In this document: piece by piece, positions 29,218 through 40,966 of the stretch
How the letters are laid out: each line of letters begins with the position of its first letter
How positions within the stretch are numbered: position 1 is the first letter of the stretch
Assembly (NCBI GenBank): GCA_028274465.1
Contig: JAHHQI010000005.1
Span: 1-64,000, forward strand
Direction: 5' to 3'
Length of the DNA stretch: 64,000 bases
Origin: Plantago ovata
Taxonomy: Eukaryota > Streptophyta > Magnoliopsida > Lamiales > Plantaginaceae
The notes under the pieces: model-generated
Database searches by the model: none
What the model was told of the DNA's origin: nothing
Seen by the model: only the letters and a program-made list of their open reading frames with translations
Translations under genes and position numbers: made by a program

Positions 29218-32200
29218 TACTTGATCTAGTAATTGATCTAGTAGTTGTTCTATACATACAACTCATTCTTCACATGCCATTGTATCTTTCATCTACATAA
29301 AGCAATAGAAAGTGGATGAATGAATCATCTAGTAAGTAAGCACAATAGATAGGTTAGTTTCAATGGACTCTTTAACTTGCTCATTAAGGAAGCAAGGGAA
29401 CTTCTTATTTGATTGTGTATATAACTCTAGTCTTGATGTTAGTTCTCTCCTATGGTTGCGGAAAGGGATATCATAACGGAACACTCTATATAGCAATCTA
29501 ACTAATCTAGTGATCTAGTTGTTGTTCTAGATAAAGGGAAGACATACAACTCATTCTTTACGTGGCATTGTATCTTTCATCTACATAAAGCAATAGAAAG
29601 TGGATGAATGAATCAATAGACAACTAATCTAGTTTGTAAGGGTAATGGAAAAGTTAGTTTCAGCTATAGTACTTGTAGTTAGTTCTCTCCTATGTTAGAG
29701 GAAAGAGATATCATAATGGAACACTCTAAATAATAATCTAACTAATCTAGTGATCTAGTAGTTGATCTAGTAGTTGTTCTATACATACAACTCATTCTTC
29801 ACATGCCATTGTATCTTTCATCTACATAAGGCAATAGAAAGTTGATGAATGAATCATCTAGTAAGTAAGCACAATAGATAGGTTAGCTTCAATGGACTCT
29901 TTAACTTGCTCATTAAGGAATCAAGGGAACTTCTTATTTGATTGTGTATATAACTCTAGTCTTGATGTTAGTTCTCTCCTATGGTTGCGGAAAGGGATAT
30001 CATAACAGAACACTCTATATAGCAATCTAACTAATCTAGTGATCTAGTTGTTGTTCTAGATAAAGGGAAGACATACAACTCATTCTTTACATGGCATGGT
30101 ATCTTTCATCTACATAAAGCAATAGAAAGTGGATGAATGAATCATCTAGTTAGTAAGAACAATAGATAGGTTAGTTTCAATGGACTCTTTGACTTGCTCA
30201 TTAAGGAAGCAAGGGAACTTCTTATTTGATTGTGTATATAACTCTAGTACTTGTAGTTAGTTCTCTCCTATATTTGCGGAAAGGGATATGATAACGCAAG
30301 ACTCTATATAGCAATCTAACTAATCTAGTGATCTAGTTGTTGTTGTAGATAAAGGGAAGATATACAACTCATTCTGTACATGGGATTGTATCTTTCATCT
30401 ACCTAAAGCAATAGAAAGTGAATGAATCAATCAATAGACAACTAATCTAGTTTGTAAGGGTAATGGAAACGTTAGTTTCAGCTATAGTACTTGTAGTTAG
30501 TTCTCTCCTATGTTTGAGGAAAAGGATATCATAATGGAACACTCTAAATAGAAATCTAACTAATCTAGTGATCTAGTAGTTGTTCTGTACATACAACTCA
30601 TTCTTTACATGGCATTGTATCTTTCATCTCAATAAAGCAATAGAAAGTGGATGAATGAATCAATAGACAACTAATCTAGTTTGTAAGGGTAATGGAAAAG
30701 TTAGTTTCAGCTATAGTACTTGTAGTTAGTTATCTCCTATGTTTGAGGAAAGGGATATCATAATGGAACACTCTAAATAGCAATCTAACTAAACTAGTGA
30801 TCTAGTAGTTGATATAGTAGTTGATCTAGTAGTTGTTCTATACATACAACTCATTCTTTACATGCCATTGTATCTTTCATCTATATAAAGCAATAGAAAG
30901 TGGATTAATGAATCATCTAGTTAGTAAGAACAGTAGATAGGTTAGTTTCAATGGACTCTTTAACTTGATCATTAAGGAAGCAAGGGAACTTCTTATTTGA
31001 TTGTGTATGTAACTCTAGTACTTGTAGTTAGTTCTCTCCTATGTTTGCGGAAAGGGATATCATAACGGAACACTCTATATAGCAATCTAACTAATCTAGT
31101 GATCTAGTTGTTGTTCTATATAAAGGGAAGACATACAACTCATTCTTTACGTGGGATTGTATCTTTCATCTACCTAAAGCAATAGAAAGTGGATGAATGA
31201 ATCAATAGACAGCTAATCTAGTTTGTAAGGGTAATGGAAACGTTAGTTTCAGCGATAGTACTTGTAGTTAGTTGTCTCCTATGTTTGAGGAAAGGGATAT
31301 CATAATGGAACACTCTAAATAGCAATCTAACTAATCTAGTGATCTAGTAGTTGATCTAGTAGTTGTTCTATACATACAACTCATTCTTCACATGCCATTG
31401 TGTCTTTCATCTACATAAAGCAATAGAAAGTGGATGAATGAATCATCTAGTAAGTAAGCACAATAGATAGGTTAGTTTCAATGGACTCTTTAACTTGCTC
31501 ATTAAGGAAGCAAGGGAACTTCTTATTTGATTGTGTATATAACTCTAGTCTTGATGTTAGTTCTCTCCTATGGTTGCGGAAAGGGATATCATAACGGAAC
31601 ACTCTATATAGCAATCTAACTAATCTAGTGATCTAGTTGTTGTTCTAGATAAAGGGAAGACATACAACTCATTCTTTACATGACATTGTATCTTTCATCT
31701 ACATAAAGCAATAGAAAGTGGATGAATGAATCATCTAGTTAGTAAGCACAATAGATAGGTTAGTTTAAAGGACTCTTTAACTTGCTCATTAAGGAAGCAA
31801 GGGAACTTCTTATTTGATTGTGTATATAACTCTAGTACTTGTAGTTAGTTCTCTCCTATATTTGCGGAAAGGGATATCATAACGCAAGACTCTATATAGC
31901 AATCTAACTAATCTAGTGATCTAGTTGTTGTTGTAGATAAAGGGAAGATATACAACTCATTCTTTACATGGGATTGTATCTTTCATCTACCTAAAGCAAT
32001 AGAAAGTGAATGAATGAATCAATAGACTACTAATCTAGTTTGTAAGGGTATGGAAACGTTAGTTTCAGCTATAGTACTTGTAGTTAGTTCTCTCCTATGT
32101 TAGAGGAAAGGGATATCATAAAAGAACACTCTAAATAGAAATCTAACTAATCTAGTGATCTAGTAGTTGTTCTGTACATACTACTCATTCTTTACATGGC

Positions 32201-34650
32201 ATTGTATCTTTCATCTCAATAAAGCAATAGAAAGTGGATGAATGAATCAATAGACAACTAATCTAGTTTGTAAGGGTAATGGAAAAGTTAATTTCAGCTA
32301 TAGTACTTGTAGTTAGTTCTCTCCTATGTTTGAGGAAAGGGATATCATAATGGAACACTCTAAATAGCAATCTAATTAATCTAGTGATCTAGTAGTTGAT
32401 CTAGTAGTTGTTCTATACATACAACTCATTCTTTACATGCCATTGTATCTTTCATCTATATAAAGCAATAGAAAGTGGATGAATGAATCATCTAGTTAGT
32501 AAGAACAATAGATAGGTTAGTTTCAATGGACTCTTTAACTTGATCATTAAGGAATCAAGGGAACTTCTTATTTGATTGTGTATATAAATCTAGTACTTGT
32601 AGTTAGTTCTCTCCTATATTTGCGGAAAGGGATATCATAACGCAAGACTCTATATAGCAATCTAACAAATCTAGTGATCTAGTTGTTGTTCTATATAAAG
32701 GGAAGACATACAAATCATTCTTTACGTGGCATTGTAACTTTCATCTACATAAAGCAATAGAAAGTGGATGAATGAATCAATAGACAACTAATCTAGTTGT
32801 AAGGGTAATGGAAACGTTAGTTTCAGCGATAGTACTTGTAGTTAGTTCTCTCCTATGTTTGAGGAAAGGGATATCATAATGGAACACTCTAAATAGAAAT
32901 CTAACTAATCTAGTGATCTAGTAGTTGTTCTGTACATACAACTCATTCTTTACATGGCATTGTATCTTTCATCTACATAAAGCAATAAAAAGTGGATGAA
33001 TGAATCAATAGACAACTAATCTAGTTTGTAAGGGTAATGGAAAAGTTAGTTTCAGCTATAGTACTTGTAGTTAGTTCTCTCCTATGTTTGAGGAAAGGGA
33101 TATCATAATGGAACACTCTAAATAGCAATCTAACTAATCTAGTGATCTAGTAGTTGATATAGTAGTTGATCTAGTAGTTGTTCTATACAAACAACTCATT
33201 CTTTACATGCCATTGTATCTTTCATCTATATAAAGCAATAGAAAGTGGATGAATGAATCATCTAGTTAGTAAGAACAGTAGATAGGTTAGTTTCAATGGA
33301 CTCTTTAACTTGATCATTAAGGAAGCAAGGGAACTTCTTATTTGATTGTGAATGTAACTCTAGTACTTGTAGTTAGTTCTCTCCTATGTTTGCGGAAAGG
33401 GATATCATAACGGAACACTCTATATAGCAATCTAACTAATCTAGTGATCTAGTTGTTGTTCTATATAAAGGGAAGACATACAACTCATTCTTTACGTGGG
33501 ATTGTATCTTTCATCTACCTAAAGCAATAGAAAGTGGATGAATGAATCAATAGACAGCTAATCTAGTTTGTAAGGGTAATGGAAACGTTAGTTTCAGCGA
33601 TAGTACTTGTAGTTAGTTCTCTCCTATGTTTGAGGAAAGGGATATCATAATGGAACACTCTAAATAGAAATCTAACTAATCTAGTGATCTAGTAGTTGTT
33701 CTGTACATACAACTCATTCTTTACATGGCATTGTATCTTTCATCTACATAAAGCAATAAAAAGTGGATGAATGAATCAATAGACAACTAATCTAGTTTGT
33801 AAGGGTAATGGAAAAGTTAGTTTCAGCTATAGTACTTGTAGTTAGTTCTCTCCTATGTTTGAGGAAAGGGATATCATAATGGAACACTCTAAATAGCAAT
33901 CTAACTAATCTAGTGATCTAGTAGTTGATATAGTAGTTGATCTAGTAGTTGTTCTATACATACAACTCATTCTTTACATGCCATTGTATCTTTCATCTAT
34001 ATAAAGCAATAGAAAGTGGATGAATGATCATCTAGTTAGTAAGAACAGTAGATAGGTTAGTTTCAATGGACTCTTTAACTTGATCATTAAGGAAGCAAGG
34101 GAACTTCTTATTTGATTGTGTATGTAACTCTAGTACTTGTAGTTAGTTCTCTCCTATGTTTGCGGAAAGGGATATCATAACGCAAGACTCTATATAGCAA
34201 TCTAACTAATCTAGTGATCTAGTTGTTGTTCTATATAAAGGGAAGACATACAACTCATTCCTTACGTGGCATTGTATCTTTCATCTACATAAAGCAATAG
34301 AAAGTGGATGAATGAATCAATAGACAACTAATCTAGTTTGTAAGGGTAATTGAAAAGTTAGTTTCAGCTATAGTACTTGTAGTTAGTTGTCTACTATGTT
34401 TGAGGAAAGGGATATCATAATGGAATACTCTAAATAGCAATCTAACTAATCTAGTGATCTAGTAGTTGATCTAGTAGTTGTTCTATACATACAACTCATT
34501 CTTCACATGCCATTGTATCTTTCATCTACATAAAGCAATAGAAAGTGGATGAATGAATCATCTAGTAAGTAAGCACAATAGATAGGTTAGTTTCAATGGA
34601 CTCTTTAACTTGCTCATTAAGGAAGCAAGGGAACTTCTTATTTGATTGTG
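29218..34650 (+). repeat. Segmental duplication, left copy
   Basis: This block recurs at about 35,764-40,966. The offset is 6,545 bp up to about 30,480 and 6,316 bp from about 30,725. The change of 229 bp is the loss of exactly one monomer (30,525-30,753) in the right copy, at a breakpoint in GTTAGTT near 37,040. Shared private variants include AAGAGATATC with AATAATAATC (29,707 and 36,252), a mutated GATATG site (30,285 and 36,830), GACTACTAATC (32,025 and 38,341), and CAAATCTAG in place of CTAATCTAG (about 32,667 and 38,983). These marks make chance similarity between monomers an insufficient explanation. Confidence 0.85.
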
Positions 34651-35763
34651 TATATAAATCTAGTACTTGTAGTTAGTTCTCTCCTATATTTGCGGAAAGG
34701 GATATCATAACGCAAGACTCTATATAGCAATCTAACAAATCTAGTGATCTAGTTGTTGTTCTATATAAAGGGAAGACATACAAATCATTCTTTACGTGGC
34801 ATTGTAACTTTCATCTACATAAAGCAATAGAAAGTGGATGAATGAATCAATAGACAACTAATCTAGTTGTAAGGGTAATGGAAACGTTAGTTTCAGCGAT
34901 AGTACTTGTAGTTAGTTCTCTCCTATGTTTGAGGAAAGGGATATCATAATGGAACACTCTAAATAGAAATCTAACTAATCTAGTGATCTAGTAGTTGTTC
35001 TGTACATACAACTCATTCTTTACATGGCATTGTATCTTTCATCTACATAAAGCAATAAAAAGTGGATGAATGAATCAATAGACAACTAATCTAGTTTGTA
35101 AGGGTAATGGAAAAGTTAGTTTCAGCTATAGTACTTGTAGTTAGTTCTCTCCTATGTTTGAGGAAAGGGATATCATAATGGAACACTCTAAATAGCAATC
35201 TAACTAATCTAGTGATCTAGTAGTTGATATAGTAGTTGATCTAGTAGTTGTTCTATACAAACAACTCATTCTTTACATGCCATTGTATCTTTCATCTATA
35301 TAAAGCAATAGAAAGTGGATGAATGAATCATCTAGTTAGTAAGAACAGTAGATAGGTTAGTTTCAATGGACTCTTTAACTTGATCATTAAGGAAGCAAGG
35401 GAACTTCTTATTTGATTGTGTATGTAACTCTAGTACTTGTAGTTAGTTCTCTCCTATGTTTGCGGAAAGGGATATCATAACGGAACACTCTATATAGCAA
35501 TCTAACTAATCTAGTGATCTAGTTGTTGTTCTATATAAAGGGAAGACATACAACTCATTCTTTACGTGGGATTGTATCTTTCATCTACCTAAAGCAATAG
35601 AAAGTGGATGAATGAATCAATAGACAGCTAATCTAGTTTGTAAGGGTAATGGAAACGTTAGTTTCAGCGATAGTACTTGTAGTTAGTTCTCTCCTATGTT
35701 TGAGGAAAGGGATATCATAATGGAACACTCTAAATAGCAATCTAACTAATCTAGTGATCTAGT
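32631..35763 (+). repeat. Local duplication with 2,070-bp offset
   Basis: Monomers starting at 32,631, 32,870, 33,099 and 33,401 recur at 34,701, 34,940, 35,169 and 35,471, always 2,070 bp away. The spacings are the same (239, 229, 302, 240). Private marks are shared at this offset: TCTAACAAAT (32,661 and 34,731), GTAACTTTCATC, and TTCTATACAAACAACTC (33,181 and 35,251). The offset equals eight monomers. The second copy is partial, about 1.1 kb, and then joins the larger duplication at about 35,764. Confidence 0.82.
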
Positions 35764-38700
35764 ACTTGATCTAGTAATTGATCTAGTAGTTGTTCTATAC
35801 ATACAACTCATTCTTCACATGCCATTGTATCTTTCATCTACATAAAGCAATAGAAAGTGGATGAATGAATCATCTAGTAAGTAAGCACAATAGATAGGTT
35901 AGTTTCAATGGACTCTTTAACTTGCTCATTAAGGAAGCAAGGGAACTTCTTATTTGATTGTGTATATAACTCTAGTCTTGATGTTAGTTCTCTCCTATGG
36001 TTGCGGAAAGGGATATCATAACGGAACACTCTATATAGCAATCTAACTAATCTAGTGATCTAGTTGTTGTTCTAGATAAAGGGAAGACATACAACTCATT
36101 CTTTACGTGGCATTGTATCTTTCATCTACATAAAGCAATAGAAAGTGGATGAATGAATCAATAGACAACTAATCTAGTTTGTAAGGGTAATGGAAAAGTT
36201 AGTTTCAGCTATAGTACTTGTAGTTAGTTCTCTCCTATGTTAGAGGAAAGAGATATCATAATGGAACACTCTAAATAATAATCTAACTAATCTAGTGATC
36301 TAGTAGTTGATCTAGTAGTTGTTCTATACATACAACTCATTCTTCACATGCCATTGTATCTTTCATCTACATAAGGCAATAGAAAGTTGATGAATGAATC
36401 ATCTAGTAAGTAAGCACAATAGATAGGTTAGCTTCAATGGACTCTTTAACTTGCTCATTAAGGAATCAAGGGAACTTCTTATTTGATTGTGTATATAACT
36501 CTAGTCTTGATGTTAGTTCTCTCCTATGGTTGCGGAAAGGGATATCATAACAGAACACTCTATATAGCAATCTAACTAATCTAGTGATCTAGTTGTTGTT
36601 CTAGATAAAGGGAAGACATACAACTCATTCTTTACATGGCATGGTATCTTTCATCTACATAAAGCAATAGAAAGTGGATGAATGAATCATCTAGTTAGTA
36701 AGAACAATAGATAGGTTAGTTTCAATGGACTCTTTGACTTGCTCATTAAGGAAGCAAGGGAACTTCTTATTTGATTGTGTATATAACTCTAGTACTTGTA
36801 GTTAGTTCTCTCCTATATTTGCGGAAAGGGATATGATAACGCAAGACTCTATATAGCAATCTAACTAATCTAGTGATCTAGTTGTTGTTGTAGATAAAGG
36901 GAAGATATACAACTCATTCTGTACATGGGATTGTATCTTTCATCTACCTAAAGCAATAGAAAGTGAATGAATCAATCAATAGACAACTAATCTAGTTTGT
37001 AAGGGTAATGGAAACGTTAGTTTCAGCTATAGTACTTGTAGTTAGTTATCTCCTATGTTTGAGGAAAGGGATATCATAATGGAACACTCTAAATAGCAAT
37101 CTAACTAAACTAGTGATCTAGTAGTTGATATAGTAGTTGATCTAGTAGTTGTTCTATACATACAACTCATTCTTTACATGCCATTGTATCTTTCATCTAT
37201 ATAAAGCAATAGAAAGTGGATTAATGAATCATCTAGTTAGTAAGAACAGTAGATAGGTTAGTTTCAATGGACTCTTTAACTTGATCATTAAGGAAGCAAG
37301 GGAACTTCTTATTTGATTGTGTATGTAACTCTAGTACTTGTAGTTAGTTCTCTCCTATGTTTGCGGAAAGGGATATCATAACGGAACACTCTATATAGCA
37401 ATCTAACTAATCTAGTGATCTAGTTGTTGTTCTATATAAAGGGAAGACATACAACTCATTCTTTACGTGGGATTGTATCTTTCATCTACCTAAAGCAATA
37501 GAAAGTGGATGAATGAATCAATAGACAGCTAATCTAGTTTGTAAGGGTAATGGAAACGTTAGTTTCAGCGATAGTACTTGTAGTTAGTTGTCTCCTATGT
37601 TTGAGGAAAGGGATATCATAATGGAACACTCTAAATAGCAATCTAACTAATCTAGTGATCTAGTAGTTGATCTAGTAGTTGTTCTATACATACAACTCAT
37701 TCTTCACATGCCATTGTGTCTTTCATCTACATAAAGCAATAGAAAGTGGATGAATGAATCATCTAGTAAGTAAGCACAATAGATAGGTTAGTTTCAATGG
37801 ACTCTTTAACTTGCTCATTAAGGAAGCAAGGGAACTTCTTATTTGATTGTGTATATAACTCTAGTCTTGATGTTAGTTCTCTCCTATGGTTGCGGAAAGG
37901 GATATCATAACGGAACACTCTATATAGCAATCTAACTAATCTAGTGATCTAGTTGTTGTTCTAGATAAAGGGAAGACATACAACTCATTCTTTACATGAC
38001 ATTGTATCTTTCATCTACATAAAGCAATAGAAAGTGGATGAATGAATCATCTAGTTAGTAAGCACAATAGATAGGTTAGTTTAAAGGACTCTTTAACTTG
38101 CTCATTAAGGAAGCAAGGGAACTTCTTATTTGATTGTGTATATAACTCTAGTACTTGTAGTTAGTTCTCTCCTATATTTGCGGAAAGGGATATCATAACG
38201 CAAGACTCTATATAGCAATCTAACTAATCTAGTGATCTAGTTGTTGTTGTAGATAAAGGGAAGATATACAACTCATTCTTTACATGGGATTGTATCTTTC
38301 ATCTACCTAAAGCAATAGAAAGTGAATGAATGAATCAATAGACTACTAATCTAGTTTGTAAGGGTATGGAAACGTTAGTTTCAGCTATAGTACTTGTAGT
38401 TAGTTCTCTCCTATGTTAGAGGAAAGGGATATCATAAAAGAACACTCTAAATAGAAATCTAACTAATCTAGTGATCTAGTAGTTGTTCTGTACATACTAC
38501 TCATTCTTTACATGGCATTGTATCTTTCATCTCAATAAAGCAATAGAAAGTGGATGAATGAATCAATAGACAACTAATCTAGTTTGTAAGGGTAATGGAA
38601 AAGTTAATTTCAGCTATAGTACTTGTAGTTAGTTCTCTCCTATGTTTGAGGAAAGGGATATCATAATGGAACACTCTAAATAGCAATCTAATTAATCTAG

Positions 38701-40966
38701 TGATCTAGTAGTTGATCTAGTAGTTGTTCTATACATACAACTCATTCTTTACATGCCATTGTATCTTTCATCTATATAAAGCAATAGAAAGTGGATGAAT
38801 GAATCATCTAGTTAGTAAGAACAATAGATAGGTTAGTTTCAATGGACTCTTTAACTTGATCATTAAGGAATCAAGGGAACTTCTTATTTGATTGTGTATA
38901 TAAATCTAGTACTTGTAGTTAGTTCTCTCCTATATTTGCGGAAAGGGATATCATAACGCAAGACTCTATATAGCAATCTAACAAATCTAGTGATCTAGTT
39001 GTTGTTCTATATAAAGGGAAGACATACAAATCATTCTTTACGTGGCATTGTAACTTTCATCTACATAAAGCAATAGAAAGTGGATGAATGAATCAATAGA
39101 CAACTAATCTAGTTGTAAGGGTAATGGAAACGTTAGTTTCAGCGATAGTACTTGTAGTTAGTTCTCTCCTATGTTTGAGGAAAGGGATATCATAATGGAA
39201 CACTCTAAATAGAAATCTAACTAATCTAGTGATCTAGTAGTTGTTCTGTACATACAACTCATTCTTTACATGGCATTGTATCTTTCATCTACATAAAGCA
39301 ATAAAAAGTGGATGAATGAATCAATAGACAACTAATCTAGTTTGTAAGGGTAATGGAAAAGTTAGTTTCAGCTATAGTACTTGTAGTTAGTTCTCTCCTA
39401 TGTTTGAGGAAAGGGATATCATAATGGAACACTCTAAATAGCAATCTAACTAATCTAGTGATCTAGTAGTTGATATAGTAGTTGATCTAGTAGTTGTTCT
39501 ATACATACAACTCATTCTTTACATGCCATTGTATCTTTCATCTATATAAAGCAATAGAAAGTGGATGAATGAATCATCTAGTTAGTAAGAACAGTAGATA
39601 GGTTAGTTTCAATGGACTCTTTAACTTGATCATTAAGGAAGCAAGGGAACTTCTTATTTGATTGTGTATGTAACTCTAGTACTTGTAGTTAGTTCTCTCC
39701 TATGTTTGCGGAAAGGGATATCATAACGGAACACTCTATATAGCAATCTAACTAATCTAGTGATCTAGTTGTTGTTCTATATAAAGGGAAGACATACAAC
39801 TCATTCTTTACGTGGGATTGTATCTTTCATCTACCTAAAGCAATAGAAAGTGGATGAATGAATCAATAGACAGCTAATCTAGTTTGTAAGGGTAATGGAA
39901 ACGTTAGTTTCAGCGATAGTACTTGTAGTTAGTTCTCTCCTATGTTTGAGGAAAGGGATATCATAATGGAACACTCTAAATAGAAATCTAACTAATCTAG
40001 TGATCTAGTAGTTGTTCTGTACATACAACTCATTCTTTACATGGCATTGTATCTTTCATCTACATAAAGCAATAAAAAGTGGATGAATGAATCAATAGAC
40101 AACTAATCTAGTTTGTAAGGGTAATGGAAAAGTTAGTTTCAGCTATAGTACTTGTAGTTAGTTCTCTCCTATGTTTGAGGAAAGGGATATCATAATGGAA
40201 CACTCTAAATAGCAATCTAACTAATCTAGTGATCTAGTAGTTGATATAGTAGTTGATCTAGTAGTTGTTCTATACATACAACTCATTCTTTACATGCCAT
40301 TGTATCTTTCATCAATATAAAGCAATAGAAAGTGGATGAATGAATCATCTAGTTAGTAAGAACAGTAGATAGGTTAGTTTCAATGGACTCTTTAACATGA
40401 TCATTAAGGAAGCAAGGGAACTTCTTATTTGATTGTGTATGTAACTCTAGTACTTGTAGTTAGTTCTCTCCTATGTTTGCGGAAAGGGATATCATAACGC
40501 AAGACTCTATATAGCAATCTAACTAATCTAGTGATCTAGTTGTTGTTCTATATAAAGGGAAGACATACAACTCATTCCTTACGTGGCATTGTATCATTCA
40601 TCTACATAAAGCAATAGAAAGTGGATGAATGAATCAATAGACAACTAATCTAGTTTGTAAGGGTAATTGAAAAGTTAGTTTCAGCTATAGTACTTGTAGT
40701 TAGTTGTCTACTATGTTTGAGGAAAGGGATATCATAATGGAATACTCTAAATAGCAATCTAACTAATCTAGTGATCTAGTAGTTGATCTAGTAGTTGTTC
40801 TATACATACAACTCATTCTTCACATGCCATTGTATCTTTCATCTACATAAAGCAATAGAAAGTGGATGAATGAATCATCTAGTAAGTAAGCACAATAGAT
40901 AGGTTAGTTTCAATGGACTCTTTAACTTGCTCATTAAGGAAGCAAGGGAACTTCTTATTTGATTGT
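35764..40966 (+). repeat. Segmental duplication, right copy with one monomer deleted
   Basis: This is the second copy of the block at about 29,218-34,650. It begins where the array switches, inside a monomer, from sequence like 33.6 kb to sequence like 29.2 kb (AGTACTTGATC motif). It lacks one 229-bp monomer at about 37,040. Near its right end TAACTCTAGTACTTGTATGTTAG differs from the left copy's TAAATCTAGTACTTGTAG, marking the exit point. The exact ends cannot be fixed by eye because flanking monomers are themselves similar. Confidence 0.82.

Larger units (their letters stand above)
22758..29995 (+). repeat. Three tandem copies of a nine-monomer unit (about 2.41 kb)
   Basis: Copies begin at 22,758, 25,166 and 27,579 and end before 29,996, with lengths 2,408, 2,413 and 2,417 bp. 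In the third copy the monomer lengths in order are 289, 240, 229, 301, 288, 240, 301, 240 and 289. Each copy starts with a CAG-class monomer carrying GGCATGGTATC, then a CGCAAG monomer. Each also has the rare marks GTTCTTGTTCTATATAAAGGGA and AGTACTTGATCTAGTAATTG; the first two copies also share TCTAGTCTGTAAGG. The differences among copies are few, many of them single-base losses in the first two. That indicates recent amplification of the whole block rather than of single monomers. Confidence 0.9.
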
